From an uncultured Planctomycetia bacterium (GTDB taxonomy: Bacteria > Planctomycetota > UBA1135 > GCA-002686595): DNA of 64,000 nt. Each line of letters starts with the position of its first letter. Within the stretch, counting starts at the first letter, position 1. The stretch covers positions 5,825 to 69,824 of the forward strand of contig CALFYL010000303.1 of the NCBI GenBank assembly GCA_937952135.1. Direction: 5' to 3'. Under the pieces are notes generated by a model, which was not told the origin of the DNA, did no database searches, and was given only the letters and a program-made list of their open reading frames with translations. The position numbers were made by a program, and so were the translations under genes. This document shows positions 28,118 to 36,435 of the stretch, one piece after another.

Positions 28118-28301
28118 GGCTGTCGCTGCATGTCGCGCCCTGCTGCGCGCGGATCAGAGTGAGTCGTGGGTCGCCACCCGCTCGTACTAGGCACACCCGT
28201 TCGAAGTAATCCCACGCCCGGCAGGACCGAGTTCCTGCGTGGTTGCGTGCGCGAACGAGTGATCGTTGCGAACTGTCAAGGCTCGGCCATTCAGGTCCAC
28301 C
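28118..28301. other. Non-coding tail after the McrC-like gene
   Basis: No gene is supported here. It contains one hairpin, described separately, and then passes into IS21-like end repeats. I see no promoter for anything downstream. Confidence 0.5.
28212..28242 (+). terminator. Possible hairpin ending the CoCoNuT-like operon
   Basis: GCAGGA (28221-28226) pairs with TCCTGC (28233-28238), and CCAC (28212-28215) with GTGG (28239-28242) across a small bulge. No T-run follows, so it would be a weak or factor-assisted terminator about 100 bases after the last stop. Confidence 0.3.
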
Positions 28302-28451
28302 TCAGTTCGGGTGAAGCTGGTCCACTCGGCGCGTCGCCGGGTGGCGCTGTGAGCGGCTGGAAATCTCGGCCCGTTGCACTTGGCGAGATTGCGGGAGAGC
28401 GTTCGGAAATACTGCGGGTTCAGTTCGGGTCAAGCTGGTCCACTTGGCGCG
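28302..28451. repeat. IS21-type terminal direct repeats (two 32-base copies)
   Basis: Two 32-base copies, 28302-28333 and 28420-28451, differ at only two positions; the shared core begins TCAGTTCGGGT and ends GGCGCG. IS21-family elements carry repeated TnpA-binding sites at their ends, and these lie just beyond the 3' end of an istB remnant, where the istB-side terminus belongs. No matching opposite end was found in the window. Confidence 0.65.
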
Positions 28452-28452
28452 C

Positions 28453-28900
28453 TCAGCCGGCTCGTTTGCCGCCGGGCGGGTTGCGGTAGGAGTGGCCCTC
28501 GATGACCACGATGTGGCTTTGGTGCATCAGGCGTTCCATCGCGGCCGAGGCCATCGGTCGTCGAGGAAGAGCGGATACCACTCCTCCAAAGCCCGGTTCG
28601 AGGTGACGATCATCGCGCCGCGCTCGTATCGTTGGCGGATGACCTCGCAGAGGTCGATGGGCTCGTCGCCCTCGAGCGGCCTCAGGCCCAGGTCGTCGAC
28701 GATCAAGTGCTCGGGCGCGGTGAAGCGCAGTAGCTTGCGTTCGTAGCTCTGGTCGGCGCGCGAAGCGCGCAAGGTCTGCAGCATGCGATGCGCCGAGCAG
28801 TAGGCGACCGAATGCCCGGCTCGACAGGCGCGCTCGCTGATGGCTTGCGCCAGGTGCGATTTGCCGACGCCGGCCGGACCGCTCGGCGTCGCGAACCTCT
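28453..28900 (-). pseudogene. IstB-like ATPase remnant of an IS21-family element
   Basis: The minus-strand translation includes Walker A GPAGVGKSHLAQAIS, then SVAYCSAHRML, HLIVDDLGLRP (Walker B) and MIVTSNRALEEWYPLF, all typical of IstB, the transposition helper ATPase of IS21 elements. The frame shifts near 28560: the expected ending MASAAMERLMHQSHIVV continues in a different frame to a TGA at 28453. The N-terminal domain before Walker A is missing; the sequence joins directly to IS3-family sequence near 28900. No istA is present. The element is therefore dead. Confidence 0.8.
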
Positions 28901-29006
28901 CGCTCGCTCGGACGGATACGCGCGCGCGACGCGCACCAGCCGCTGGGCGACACCTGGAGCACTTGGCACATCAGAGCGATCGGATAGTCGGCCATCTCCG
29001 CCGTGA
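28901..29006 (-). pseudogene. Fragment of IS3-family transposase orfB (N-terminal end only)
   Basis: A short minus-strand stretch reads MADYPIALMCQVLQVSPSG, the characteristic beginning of IS3-family OrfB transposases, then runs into the IstB remnant. No DDE catalytic region remains. The join looks like a deletion or nested insertion that fused two unrelated insertion-sequence remnants. Confidence 0.7.
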
Positions 29007-29313
29007 TCAGCGCGTAGGCCGATCCTGTTCCCTGGCGAAGAAGGCCGCGCCTTCTTCTAGGATGTCGCGCTCCACCTCCAGCGTGCGGCTCTCACGACGC
29101 AGGCGCTGCGAGCTCCTCGCGCTCCGCGCTCGTCAACGCCCCCTCGGCGCCGCGTTCCTCGTCGATCTCGGACCGCTGGACCCAGCTCCGCCGCGCAGTC
29201 TCGGTCAGGCCAAGGTCTCGGGCAACCTTCGCAAGATTCTCGACCGTGCGCACCAAGCGCACCGCGTCAGTCTTCTGCTCAGGCGTGAAGTGTCGTCGTC
29301 TTCGTTTCGGCAT
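29007..29313 (-). pseudogene. IS3-family transposase orfA, frameshifted
   Basis: The minus-strand frame from the ATG at 29313 reads MPKRRRRHFTPEQKTDAVRL and continues through a Tnp_1 type helix-turn-helix (ENLAKVARDLGLTETARRSW). Around 29105-29113 one extra C breaks the frame: the annotated frame stops after ELAAPAS, while the next frame gives the expected leucine-zipper end LRRESRTLEVERDILEEGAA. Repairing that base gives an OrfA of about 100 residues ending at 29007. OrfB downstream is nearly absent, so the IS is inactive. Confidence 0.8.
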
Positions 29314-29420
29314 GTCGGACATCCTCGCGCGTCCCGCGCGATCTGCGGTGTCCGAAGTACTTGGGGAGGGCCAGTGGGCGCCTGTCACCAGTTGGCCTAT
29401 CCTCCGTCACGCGATTCGCC

Positions 29421-30752
29421 ATGCGAGTCTTCAAGCAGTCCTTCACGAAGCCCGCGGGCAAATCGCCGAAGTCGAAGAAGTGGTACGTCGAGATCCGCGA
29501 CCTTGACGGGCGCGCGCTGCGGCTCCCTGGAGTCGTAGTTCGCGCCGCGACTCAGGAACTCGGGCGCGAATTGGAAAGGCTGGTTTCCCTGCGGGCGGTG
29601 GGGACCACCGTGGATGCGGCGACCGCGAACTGGCTGGAGCGGCTACCGCGCGAGACTCGGGCAGGCTTGGCCAAGCGCGGACTTTTGGAAGCACGGCAGT
29701 ACGCCGCAACCCGCCCAAGGGAGAACCTGCTCAAGGAGTTCGAGGCCTCCCTGACCGCAAAGGGCGTGACGCGCCACCAAGTCAAACAGGTCACCGCGCG
29801 CGTGCGACTTGTGCTGGGCGCCTGCGAAGTTCGGCGTTGGTCGGAGGTCACGGCCTTGCGGGTCGAGCGGGCTCTGCACGCGACGCGGTCGCGAACCGAT
29901 CACCCTCTCAGCGTTCAGGCCAGCAAATTTACGCTCGGCGCCCTGCGCCGGTTTTGACGCTAGAAGATCGAACATGGGCTCGCAAGCGAGGATCTGCTGC
30001 GGTTGCTGCGCAAGCTGAACGTGCGGGGCAACACCAAGCGAAACCGCAGAGAACTCACGGAGGAAGAACTGATTCGTCTGCTCGCGGCGACGGCACAAGG
30101 TCCGACGCTGTCTGGCGTGGCTGGAGCAACCCGCGCGCTCATCCACCGACTCGCAGTCGAGATCGCTCTGCGCCGTGCCGAGTTGGCGAGCCTGCGTGTG
30201 AGCGGCCTGTCGCTCGCTGGGAAGTCCCCCACCGTGTCGCTGCAGGCCAAGCACGCGAAGAACCGGCGCGACGCCGTGCTGCCGCTGCGGTGCGGAATGG
30301 CAAGCATCCTGGCGGCGCACGTTCGAGATCGCCTCGCGAGCGCTGGGGCCTTCGGTGTCTCAAGGTCCTGGAGAGCGGCCGAGATGCTCGCCGCCGATCT
30401 GCGGAGTGTTGGGATCGACACAACGGACGACGCCGGTGGCGTCGTCGACATCCACCGCCTGCGCCACACGTTCGCGAGCATCCTCGCCCGCAGCAACATG
30501 CCGCCGCGCGTCGCGCAGTCCTTGATGCGGCACAGAGACCGGCGGCTCGCGCTCGGCTCGTACGCGCACCTGGGCGTCGACGACGAACGCAAAACCCGCG
30601 AAGTGCTGCCGCACTTGGAGCCGAACCAAACATCGGTAGCGCTGCGCTCGACGGGCGCCGCCGCGAGCGACGGAGCTTACCGTCCTACTTACCGTCCGAC
30701 GGCGCTGGACAGTGCCGGTCCGAGCCTGACCACGCCGCTTCTCGGCGCTGAT
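29421..30752 (+). pseudogene. Tyrosine recombinase/integrase with two in-frame stop codons
   Basis: One reading frame encodes a whole site-specific integrase apart from TGA at 29955-29957 and TAG at 29961-29963. The first part (from MRVFKQSFTK) is the N-terminal arm and core-binding domain; the second, from LLRKLNVRGNTKRNRREL, is the catalytic domain. R (ALRRAEL), HRLRH, RHRDRR and the tyrosine in GSYAHLG are all present. Spacing across the stops fits an intact protein in which both were probably Trp codons, so this looks like nonsense decay rather than deletion. The frame stays open through the adjacent tRNA-Arg gene to 30935, so the original C-terminus is unclear. It probably inserted the defence island. 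Confidence 0.8.
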
Positions 30753-30828
30753 TGGTACACCCGGGGGGACTCGAACCCACAACCCTCGGTTCCGAAGACC
30801 GATGCTCTATCCATTGAGCTACGGGTGC
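30753..30828 (-). tRNA. tRNA-Arg (anticodon TCG)
   Basis: The reverse complement folds as a standard 76-base cloverleaf with encoded CCA. The acceptor stem is GCACCCG with CGGGTGT (one G-U closing pair), the D stem GCTC/GAGC, the anticodon stem TCGGT/ACCGA and the loop CTTCGGA, giving anticodon TCG. The T stem (GTGGG/CCCCC) has one T-C mismatch. The 3' end faces the integrase, as expected for a tRNA attachment site whose 3' part is rebuilt by the integrated element. Confidence 0.92.
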
Positions 30829-30895
30829 GTGTGCGGCGCATGGTAGCGGGAAGGGAGGGGCGCGGGAACGAGCGGGCGCGCACTAGCATGGAGGG

Positions 30896-31969
30896 ATGCT
30901 GTGGGTGGCGGCGATGTTGTGGGCGGTGCAGGTAGGCGGCGCGGGGAGCGCCGAGGCGCGCGCGGAGGAGTTGTGGCGGCGCGGCGAGCGTGCGGAGGCG
31001 ATCGAGGTGTTGCAGGGGGCGGTGAAGGATGCGGCGGCGAAGCCGTCGGCTGCGACCGAGGCGGCGGGTAAGGAGGCGTCGTTGAAGGCGGCGGCGCTGC
31101 GGTTCGAGTTGGCGCGGCGGTTGGCGGATGTGCACCGCTATGAAGCGGCGCTGGAGCATGCGCGAGGTGTCGGGCGCGAAGGGGCGGCGTTGCGCGGGAG
31201 GCTGCTGGCTCGGCTCGGGCGGCATGCGGAGGCGCTGGCGGAGTTGCCGGAGAACGACGCGGATTCGCTGCGTTTGCGCGTGGATTTGGCGGAGGCGCTC
31301 GGCCGGTTCGAGGAGAGCGATCGGGCGCTGGAGAAGTGGCTCGCGATGGCGGGCCGGGAGCATCCTGCGGCGGCGGCGCTGCTCGCGCGGCAGGCGGCGC
31401 GGCGCGGTGAGTTCGAGCTCGCGGCGACGGAATACGAGCGCGCGCTCGATCTCGACGCCTGCAACGCGGCGGCGCGCTTCGGGCTCGGGCAGGCGTTGTT
31501 GCGGCTCGGGCAGCGCGAGCGCGCGCTCGAGCAGTTGAACGAGCATCGTCGGCTGCTTCCCCTGCTCGATCAGCTCGATTTCGCTGAGCGTGCGGTCGAT
31601 CTCGCGCCGAACCACGCTTCGAACGTGGCGGCGGTGGGCGATGCGGAGCGCGCGTTGCGCCGCTTCGAGCGCGCGGAGGCGGCGTACCGGCGCGCGGCGG
31701 AGCTCGCGACGAGCGACGAAGTCGTTCCGATAGCGCTGCGTCACGCGCGGCTCGCGGCGGAGGATCGCGGCGACATGCGGGGCGCGGTCGAACTCTTGGA
31801 GCGCGCGGCGAAGCGAATCGAGGACGCGCGGTTGTGGGTCCGCGCTGGCGATCTGACGCTGGAGCTCGGAGACCGAGAGGGCGCGCGAGCGCGGTTCGAG
31901 CGCGCGCTGGCGCTGCGGCCGCAGGACGAGTTGATCCGCAAGCGCATCGAAGCGACGAAGGCGCCGTGA
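30896..31969 (+). CDS. TPR-repeat protein, probably exported
   Basis: A 357-residue protein. The short hydrophobic N-terminus MLWVAAMLWAVQVGGAGSA looks like a signal peptide without the usual basic residues. The rest is a series of tetratricopeptide units (for example ELAATEYERALDLDACNAAARFGLGQALLRLG and later AYRRAAELA, ARARFERALAL). Its stop overlaps an upstream GTG (31966) in frame with the following FG-GAP lipoprotein. TPR plus CRTAC neighbours recur in environmental bacteria such as Planctomycetota, but their joint function is unknown. Codon use is extremely GCG-rich, typical of the host core and unlike the island to the left. Confidence 0.85.
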   Translation: MLWVAAMLWAVQVGGAGSAEARAEELWRRGERAEAIEVLQGAVKDAAAKPSAATEAAGKEASLKAAALRFELARRLADVHRYEAALEHARGVGREGAALRGRLLARLGRHAEALAELPENDADSLRLRVDLAEALGRFEESDRALEKWLAMAGREHPAAAALLARQAARRGEFELAATEYERALDLDACNAAARFGLGQALLRLGQRERALEQLNEHRRLLPLLDQLDFAERAVDLAPNHASNVAAVGDAERALRRFERAEAAYRRAAELATSDEVVPIALRHARLAAEDRGDMRGAVELLERAAKRIEDARLWVRAGDLTLELGDREGARARFERALALRPQDELIRKRIEATKAP

Positions 31970-32136
31970 AGCACGACGACGGAAGCGAGGCCGCGTCGAA
32001 GTGGAGGCGGCACGAGGCGAGTCCGCGAGCGGCGAGCGGCCACGATTCGATGTGGCGCGCGACCCACCGGCGCGAAGCGGTGCGTTGCGAGATTCGACGG
32101 CAGGAGTCGAACCGTCGTGTCGAGGCGCGAGGCGCG

Positions 32137-33960
32137 GTGACGCTGGAGAGGTCGACGCGAGTCGCAGCGCTGCTCGGCGTGCTCGCGCTCGTCGGCGCGT
32201 GCCAGCGCGACGACGCGCCTCCGTCGACCTCCTCGAAACCGTCGAGCAGCAACTCGCCCGCTGACAAGGCGCCGAGCAACGCTGCAACGGCCGGCGCGAG
32301 TACGACTCCGGCATCCACCGCTTCCTCGGAGGCTCGCGGCGGCGCGTGGTTCGTCGACATGACGTCCGAGAGCGGCGTCGACTTCGTGCACGACGCCGGG
32401 CTCTCCGCGGACAAGCACCTGCCCGAGACGATGGGCGCGGGCGCGGCGCTCGTGGATGTCGACGGCGACGGCGACCTCGACCTATACCTGCTGCAGGGCG
32501 GGCGGATGCGCGGTGGAGGCGCCGCTCCTGGCGAATTCGTCGAGCCCGCGGGCGAGTTGCCGACGAACCGTTTGTACTTGAACGATGGCGCGGGGCGCTT
32601 CGAGGACGCGACGTCGCGCAGCGGCGCCGCGGCGCACTCGGGCTATGCGATGGGCGTGACCGCCGGCGACGTGAACGGCGACGGCCACGTCGACTTCTAT
32701 GTCACGAACCTGGGCGCGGACGTGCTCCTGCTCGGCGACGGCCGCGGCGGCTTCGTCGATGGCACGGCGCAGGCCGTGCTCGGCGACACGCGGTGGACGA
32801 CGGCGGCGACGTTCTTCGACGCGGAGGGCGACGGCGACCTCGACCTGTACGTGACGGGCTATGTGCTCGTGGATCTCGCGCATCCGGTGTGGTGCGGCGA
32901 GCGCAAGCCGGGTTACCGCTCGGCGTGCCACCCGGACGCGTATCCGGGGCTGCAGGATCGACTGTGGATCAACCGCGGCGATGGCGCGTTCGAGGACCGC
33001 ACGGAAACGAACGGCGTCGCGGACTCGTTCGGCAAGGGACTCGGCGCGATCGCGATCGACGTCGAGCCGGACGGCGACCTCGATCTGTACGTCGCGAACG
33101 ACAGCACCGAGAACCGGCTGTGGCTGAATCGCGGCGACGGCGCCTTCGAGGACGGAACGCTGCTCGCGGGCGTCGGCGTCGACGAGCGCGGCCGGACCGA
33201 AGCGGGCATGGGCCTGGCGAGCGGCGATGTCGACGGCGACGGCGATCTGGACCTGTTCGTGACGAACTTCGACGAGGAGTCGAACACGCTGTACGCGAAC
33301 CTCGGCCGCGCGCTGTTCGCGGACGCGACGATCAAGGCCGGGCTCGAGGCGCCGAGCTGGCTGCCGGTGGGCTTCGGCTGCGTGCTCGAGGACTTCGACC
33401 TCGACGGCGACCTCGACCTCGCGGTCGCGAACGGCCACATCATCGACAACATCGCGCTGTACCACGACGGCAAGTCGCACGCGCAGCTCGCGCAACTGTT
33501 CGAGAACTCCGGCGCGGGCCGGTTCGTCGAGCGCAAGGACGCGGCGGGAGCTTTCGGCGCCGAGCCGTTCGTCGGGCGCGGGTTGTACGCGGGCGATCTC
33601 GACGGCGACGGAGATGCGGACCTGGTGCTGACGAATTGCGGCGGACGCGCGCGCCTCTTTCGAAACGTGCGCGGCTCGAACTCGGGCTTCGTCGTGCGCG
33701 GCCTGCCGCGAAACACGCTCGTCGAACTCGTCGGCGCCGGCGGTGCGAAGCGCTTGCGCGAGGCGTTGGGTCAGCCGTCGTACTTCGGGCAAGGCGCGGG
33801 CGACGTGCTCGCGTCGCTCGGCGGAGAAGCGCTGGCGAGGCTGCGCGTGCGCGTTCCGTACAGCGACTGGGTCGAGGTCGCGCTGCCCAAGCCGCTCGCG
33901 AGCGGCGTCGTCACGCTCTCGCGGCGCGACGGTGCGTGGGTCGTGAAGCTCGCGGACTGA
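32137..33960 (+). CDS. FG-GAP/VCBS-repeat lipoprotein with CRTAC/UnbV-type C-terminus
   Basis: A 607-residue secreted protein. The start at GTG 32137 gives a compact lipoprotein signal peptide ending in the lipobox LVGAC; a GTG at 31966 that overlaps the TPR stop would add 57 residues and bury it, but cannot be excluded. A Ser/Thr/Ala-rich linker follows. Repeated calcium-binding-like motifs such as DVDGDGDLDLYL, DVNGDGHVDFYV and DLDGDGDADLVL mark about seven FG-GAP beta-propeller blades. The C-terminus has ASPIC/UnbV-like features (GAGGAKRLREALG, YFGQGAGDVLASLG). Such proteins are common on the surface of Planctomycetota and related bacteria, with largely unknown binding roles. Confidence 0.88.
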   Translation: MTLERSTRVAALLGVLALVGACQRDDAPPSTSSKPSSSNSPADKAPSNAATAGASTTPASTASSEARGGAWFVDMTSESGVDFVHDAGLSADKHLPETMGAGAALVDVDGDGDLDLYLLQGGRMRGGGAAPGEFVEPAGELPTNRLYLNDGAGRFEDATSRSGAAAHSGYAMGVTAGDVNGDGHVDFYVTNLGADVLLLGDGRGGFVDGTAQAVLGDTRWTTAATFFDAEGDGDLDLYVTGYVLVDLAHPVWCGERKPGYRSACHPDAYPGLQDRLWINRGDGAFEDRTETNGVADSFGKGLGAIAIDVEPDGDLDLYVANDSTENRLWLNRGDGAFEDGTLLAGVGVDERGRTEAGMGLASGDVDGDGDLDLFVTNFDEESNTLYANLGRALFADATIKAGLEAPSWLPVGFGCVLEDFDLDGDLDLAVANGHIIDNIALYHDGKSHAQLAQLFENSGAGRFVERKDAAGAFGAEPFVGRGLYAGDLDGDGDADLVLTNCGGRARLFRNVRGSNSGFVVRGLPRNTLVELVGAGGAKRLREALGQPSYFGQGAGDVLASLGGEALARLRVRVPYSDWVEVALPKPLASGVVTLSRRDGAWVVKLAD

Positions 33961-34066
33961 CGAGCTGCCGTCGAACAGCTCCACTGAAACGCCGGCGGCC
34001 GCGCCAGGGAGCTGACGCGGCCGCGAGGACGTAGCGCGACGCGCTTCGAGCGCGCGCGCGAGCAAG

Positions 34067-34543
34067 TCACGCCGACTTGATGTCGATCTTGCGCGGCTTC
34101 ACCGGCGCGACCTTCGGCAAGCGCACCGTCAGCACGCCGTGCTTGTGCTCCGCCGCGATCTTCGATTCGTCGACCGGCGAGGAGAGCGCGAAGCTGCGCT
34201 TGAACGAGCCGAAGCGGCGCTCGCTCACGCGCCAGCCTTCCTTCTCCGAGGTCTCCGCCGCGCGCTTCTCGCCCGCGATCGTCAGCACGCCGTCGGTGAA
34301 GGTGATCTCGATCTGCTCGGGGTCGACGCCCGGCAGATCGGCGCGCACGAGCACTTCGCTGTCGCTCTCGGTGACGTCCATCGCCGTCGCAACCGCGCCC
34401 GAGTGAGTCCAAGGTTCGCCGACGAGCGGGTCGCGGAAGAACTGCTGCACGAGCGCATCGAACTGCGTGTCGAACGGGTTCGCCGCGGGGCTCGTGGACG
34501 CGGGGTGCGAACCGTTGCGGTGCTTCCAAGGAATCAGTTGCAT
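34067..34543 (-). CDS. Small heat-shock protein, Hsp20/alpha-crystallin family
   Basis: A 158-residue chaperone. The alpha-crystallin domain spans about residues 52-150: VLVRADLPGVDPEQIEITF, GVLTIAGEKR, then the consensus A-x-x-x-n-G-V-L near the end (AAEHKHGVLTVRLPK). The C-terminal tail is KPRKIDIKSA. The start MQLIPWKHRN follows a GGAGA ribosome site. It prevents aggregation of unfolded proteins in the cytoplasm in an ATP-independent way. It is monocistronic as far as can be seen. I recognise neither a CIRCE element nor a clear ROSE thermometer upstream, but an AT-rich inverted repeat lies about 115 bases before the start. Confidence 0.95.
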   Translation of the reverse strand: MQLIPWKHRNGSHPASTSPAANPFDTQFDALVQQFFRDPLVGEPWTHSGAVATAMDVTESDSEVLVRADLPGVDPEQIEITFTDGVLTIAGEKRAAETSEKEGWRVSERRFGSFKRSFALSSPVDESKIAAEHKHGVLTVRLPKVAPVKPRKIDIKSA

Positions 34544-34658
34544 GGTGATGTCTCCGTGGATCGATGGGATGGACTGCCCATCGCGGCGCGGCGCCCTTGC
34601 CGCTGCACGCGTCGGGCGAGCGCGGCTTGGCAAGCGGCGTACCAACTCGGGGTTGCGC

Positions 34659-34687
34659 CGTAAATGCTGCAAAGCAAGCGATTTACG
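34659..34687. promoter_or_regulatory. AT-rich inverted repeat upstream of hsp20
   Basis: CGTAAAT (34659-34665) and ATTTACG (34681-34687) are perfect inverted repeats separated by 15 bases. Such A/T tracts are rare in this GC-rich stretch, and the site is 116 bases upstream of the hsp20 start, a plausible operator or promoter location. It does not match CIRCE. Confidence 0.4.
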
Positions 34688-34719
34688 GGTGCGGCTCGGG
34701 CGCGCGTTCGAGGTCGTGA

Positions 34720-34759
34720 GGCGCCAACTTGGCGCCCTTGGGCTGTCGAGCTGACAGCC
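34720..34759 (-). terminator. Two hairpins between the membrane protein gene and hsp20
   Basis: GGCGCCAA-C-TTGGCGCC (34720-34736) and GGCTGTC-GAGCT-GACAGCC (34741-34759) are perfect stems 11-50 bases beyond the stop at 34771. No T-run follows. The second is well placed as a factor-assisted terminator for the leftward leuS-to-membrane-protein transcript. Confidence 0.5.
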
Positions 34760-34770
34760 TTCGGCGAGGG

Positions 34771-35622
34771 CTAGCTGCGCCGCCGGCCGAGCCAGTCGGC
34801 GAACGCGACCGAGGCGCCGCTGACGGCGAGCACGCCCGCCGCGGCGAACGGCCACGGCCACGGATTGTCGCCGTAGAGCAGCGGGTAGTGGTTCGAGAGC
34901 ATGAACATCAGCACCGCGAGGCCCGCGTACACGCAGTGCGCGACGCGCGCGCGCACGAGCTCGAGATCGCGGCGCGAGTCGGGGCCGCCGAGCGACGCGC
35001 CGGAGCGAAGCGCGTCGAGCAGGCGCTGCTGCGCGGGCCAGATGCGGAACCAGACATTGCCCGCGACGACTCCCCCGCCGATGGCGCCGAGGTGCACCCA
35101 CACCGCGCGGCCCGAATAGTAGGCGTGCACGTCGAGCGTCCAGCCGAGCGCGATCCAGGCCGCGCAACTCGCGAGCGTCGCGAGCGCGAGGAGCGCCGCG
35201 CCGCGCGTCCACGCGAAGCACAACTCGTAGACGCCGTAGCCCGCGATCAACGCGACGAAGCCCGGGAGCCACGCGCGCACGTTCGGGTGGCCGTTCTCCT
35301 TCGTCAGCGCCTCGTGCGCGTCGAGCGGCAGGTTCGCTTCGAGCAGCGCGGGCCCGAGCAACGAGTGGTAGTAGTGCGCGAAGAGCAGCAGCATGCCGCT
35401 CGTCCAGCCGAGCGCGGCAGCCCAGCGCAGCCACGCGAACAGGCGCGGCGCGAGCGGATGGCGCAGAAGTGCTTCGGCCTGCTCGGGCTGCGAGGTGTGC
35501 GCGCGCAAGAAGTGCAGCAGGGCGAGCGCGCCGAGGCCGACCACGACGCCCGCGACGTGCGACCAGCGGAACAGCGCGTCGCTGATCGTCCAGAGCATGT
35601 CGAGCGTGCTGTTCGTGGGCAT
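34771..35622 (-). CDS. Polytopic membrane protein, PuuD-like (urate hydroxylase membrane domain family)
   Basis: A 283-residue protein with about seven to eight hydrophobic helices. The N-terminus DALFRWSHVAGVVVGLGALALLHFL and repeated histidines in or near helices (AHYYHSLLG, DVHAYYSG, WVHLGAIGG, SNHYPLLYG) resemble the membrane portion of PuuD/DUF989 proteins. In full-length PuuD a cytochrome c domain follows; it is absent here, so a role in urate oxidation is doubtful and another haem- or metal-dependent redox function is possible. It follows the cupredoxin lipoprotein gene by 15 bases, so the two may work together in periplasmic electron transfer. Confidence 0.65.
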   Translation of the reverse strand: MPTNSTLDMLWTISDALFRWSHVAGVVVGLGALALLHFLRAHTSQPEQAEALLRHPLAPRLFAWLRWAAALGWTSGMLLLFAHYYHSLLGPALLEANLPLDAHEALTKENGHPNVRAWLPGFVALIAGYGVYELCFAWTRGAALLALATLASCAAWIALGWTLDVHAYYSGRAVWVHLGAIGGGVVAGNVWFRIWPAQQRLLDALRSGASLGGPDSRRDLELVRARVAHCVYAGLAVLMFMLSNHYPLLYGDNPWPWPFAAAGVLAVSGASVAFADWLGRRRS

Positions 35623-35637
35623 CGGTGGCGGGCGGTG

Positions 35638-36435
35638 TCAGCGGTTCGAGGCGTCCGCGCGCTGGAATTCGAGCTCGACGCGCGCGCCGGCGCGGCCGTC
35701 GAGTTCGAGCTCGAACTCGACCTCGCCCAGCGCTTCGTGCGCGGCTTCGAAGCGATAACGGCCCGGCGCGAGGCCCGAGATCGCGAACTCTCCGTTCGTC
35801 GAGCTCAACGCGAAGGCGTCGTGCTCGAGCACGTGCACGAAGGCGCTCATCCACGGGTGGATGTCGCAGGTCAGCGGGATGGAGAGCTCCGTGCGCTCGA
35901 ACACCGCCTCGATCTCGGGCGCGCCGGGGTTCTGGCTCAGGTTGAAGCGCGCGCTGCGCTCGGGCTTGGCGTTGACGTTGTGCGTGACGCCGTCGCTGTT
36001 CGCGATCTGCAGCATCTGCCCCGCGCGCAGCGCGACGACGTGCGGCGAGTAGACGCAGTCGGCCTGGTTCAGCAGCACGGGCGCGCTCGGCGGCGGAGCG
36101 ACGTCCGCTGGGCGAATCCCGGAGCGCGCGTGCACGAGCACGTTCGCGATGCGGCCGTCGGTCACGATCAGCGCCTCCGAGAGCGGCGCCGAGTTCGAGC
36201 AACCCGAACCCTGGCTCATCGGAAGCGGGCGGCGCGCAGGCGGTTCGCCCGCGAACCGAACGACGCCGCGCACCTCGCCGGGCGCTAGCGCGGCGTCGAG
36301 CTCGACCGTCGCGCGCCCTTCGAAACCCGTCTTCCTCGCTCGCGACGTGGCGTGCGTCGCGGACGTCTCCCGGCTCGCATCGCCGCAGCTCGCGAGCGCG
36401 CTCACGAACGCAAGCCCCACCGTCGCCCACCGCAT
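35638..36435 (-). CDS. Cupredoxin-like lipoprotein with carboxypeptidase-regulatory-like tail
   Basis: A 265-residue lipoprotein. The signal MRWATVGLAFVSALASCGD ends with lipobox-like LASC. The middle is plastocyanin-like: HNVN supplies one histidine, and CDIHPWM gives the Cys-x-x-His-x-x-Met arrangement of a type 1 copper site. The C-terminal part (STNGEFAISGLAPGRYRFEA) resembles a carboxypeptidase-regulatory beta-sandwich. Similar proteins are often called methylamine-utilisation-like, but no methylamine genes are near. The ATG shares one base with the TGA of the upstream rnr gene. It is expected in the periplasm or at the cell surface carrying copper for electron transfer, probably with the adjacent membrane protein. 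Confidence 0.78.
   Translation of the reverse strand: MRWATVGLAFVSALASCGDASRETSATHATSRARKTGFEGRATVELDAALAPGEVRGVVRFAGEPPARRPLPMSQGSGCSNSAPLSEALIVTDGRIANVLVHARSGIRPADVAPPPSAPVLLNQADCVYSPHVVALRAGQMLQIANSDGVTHNVNAKPERSARFNLSQNPGAPEIEAVFERTELSIPLTCDIHPWMSAFVHVLEHDAFALSSTNGEFAISGLAPGRYRFEAAHEALGEVEFELELDGRAGARVELEFQRADASNR

Noticed and set aside
29955..29963. Stop-codon reassignment (TGA or TAG read as Trp) in the integrase
   Set aside because: TGA is used as a genuine stop throughout the window, for example in the ATGA and GTGA overlaps. Two nonsense mutations in a decayed integrase are simpler.
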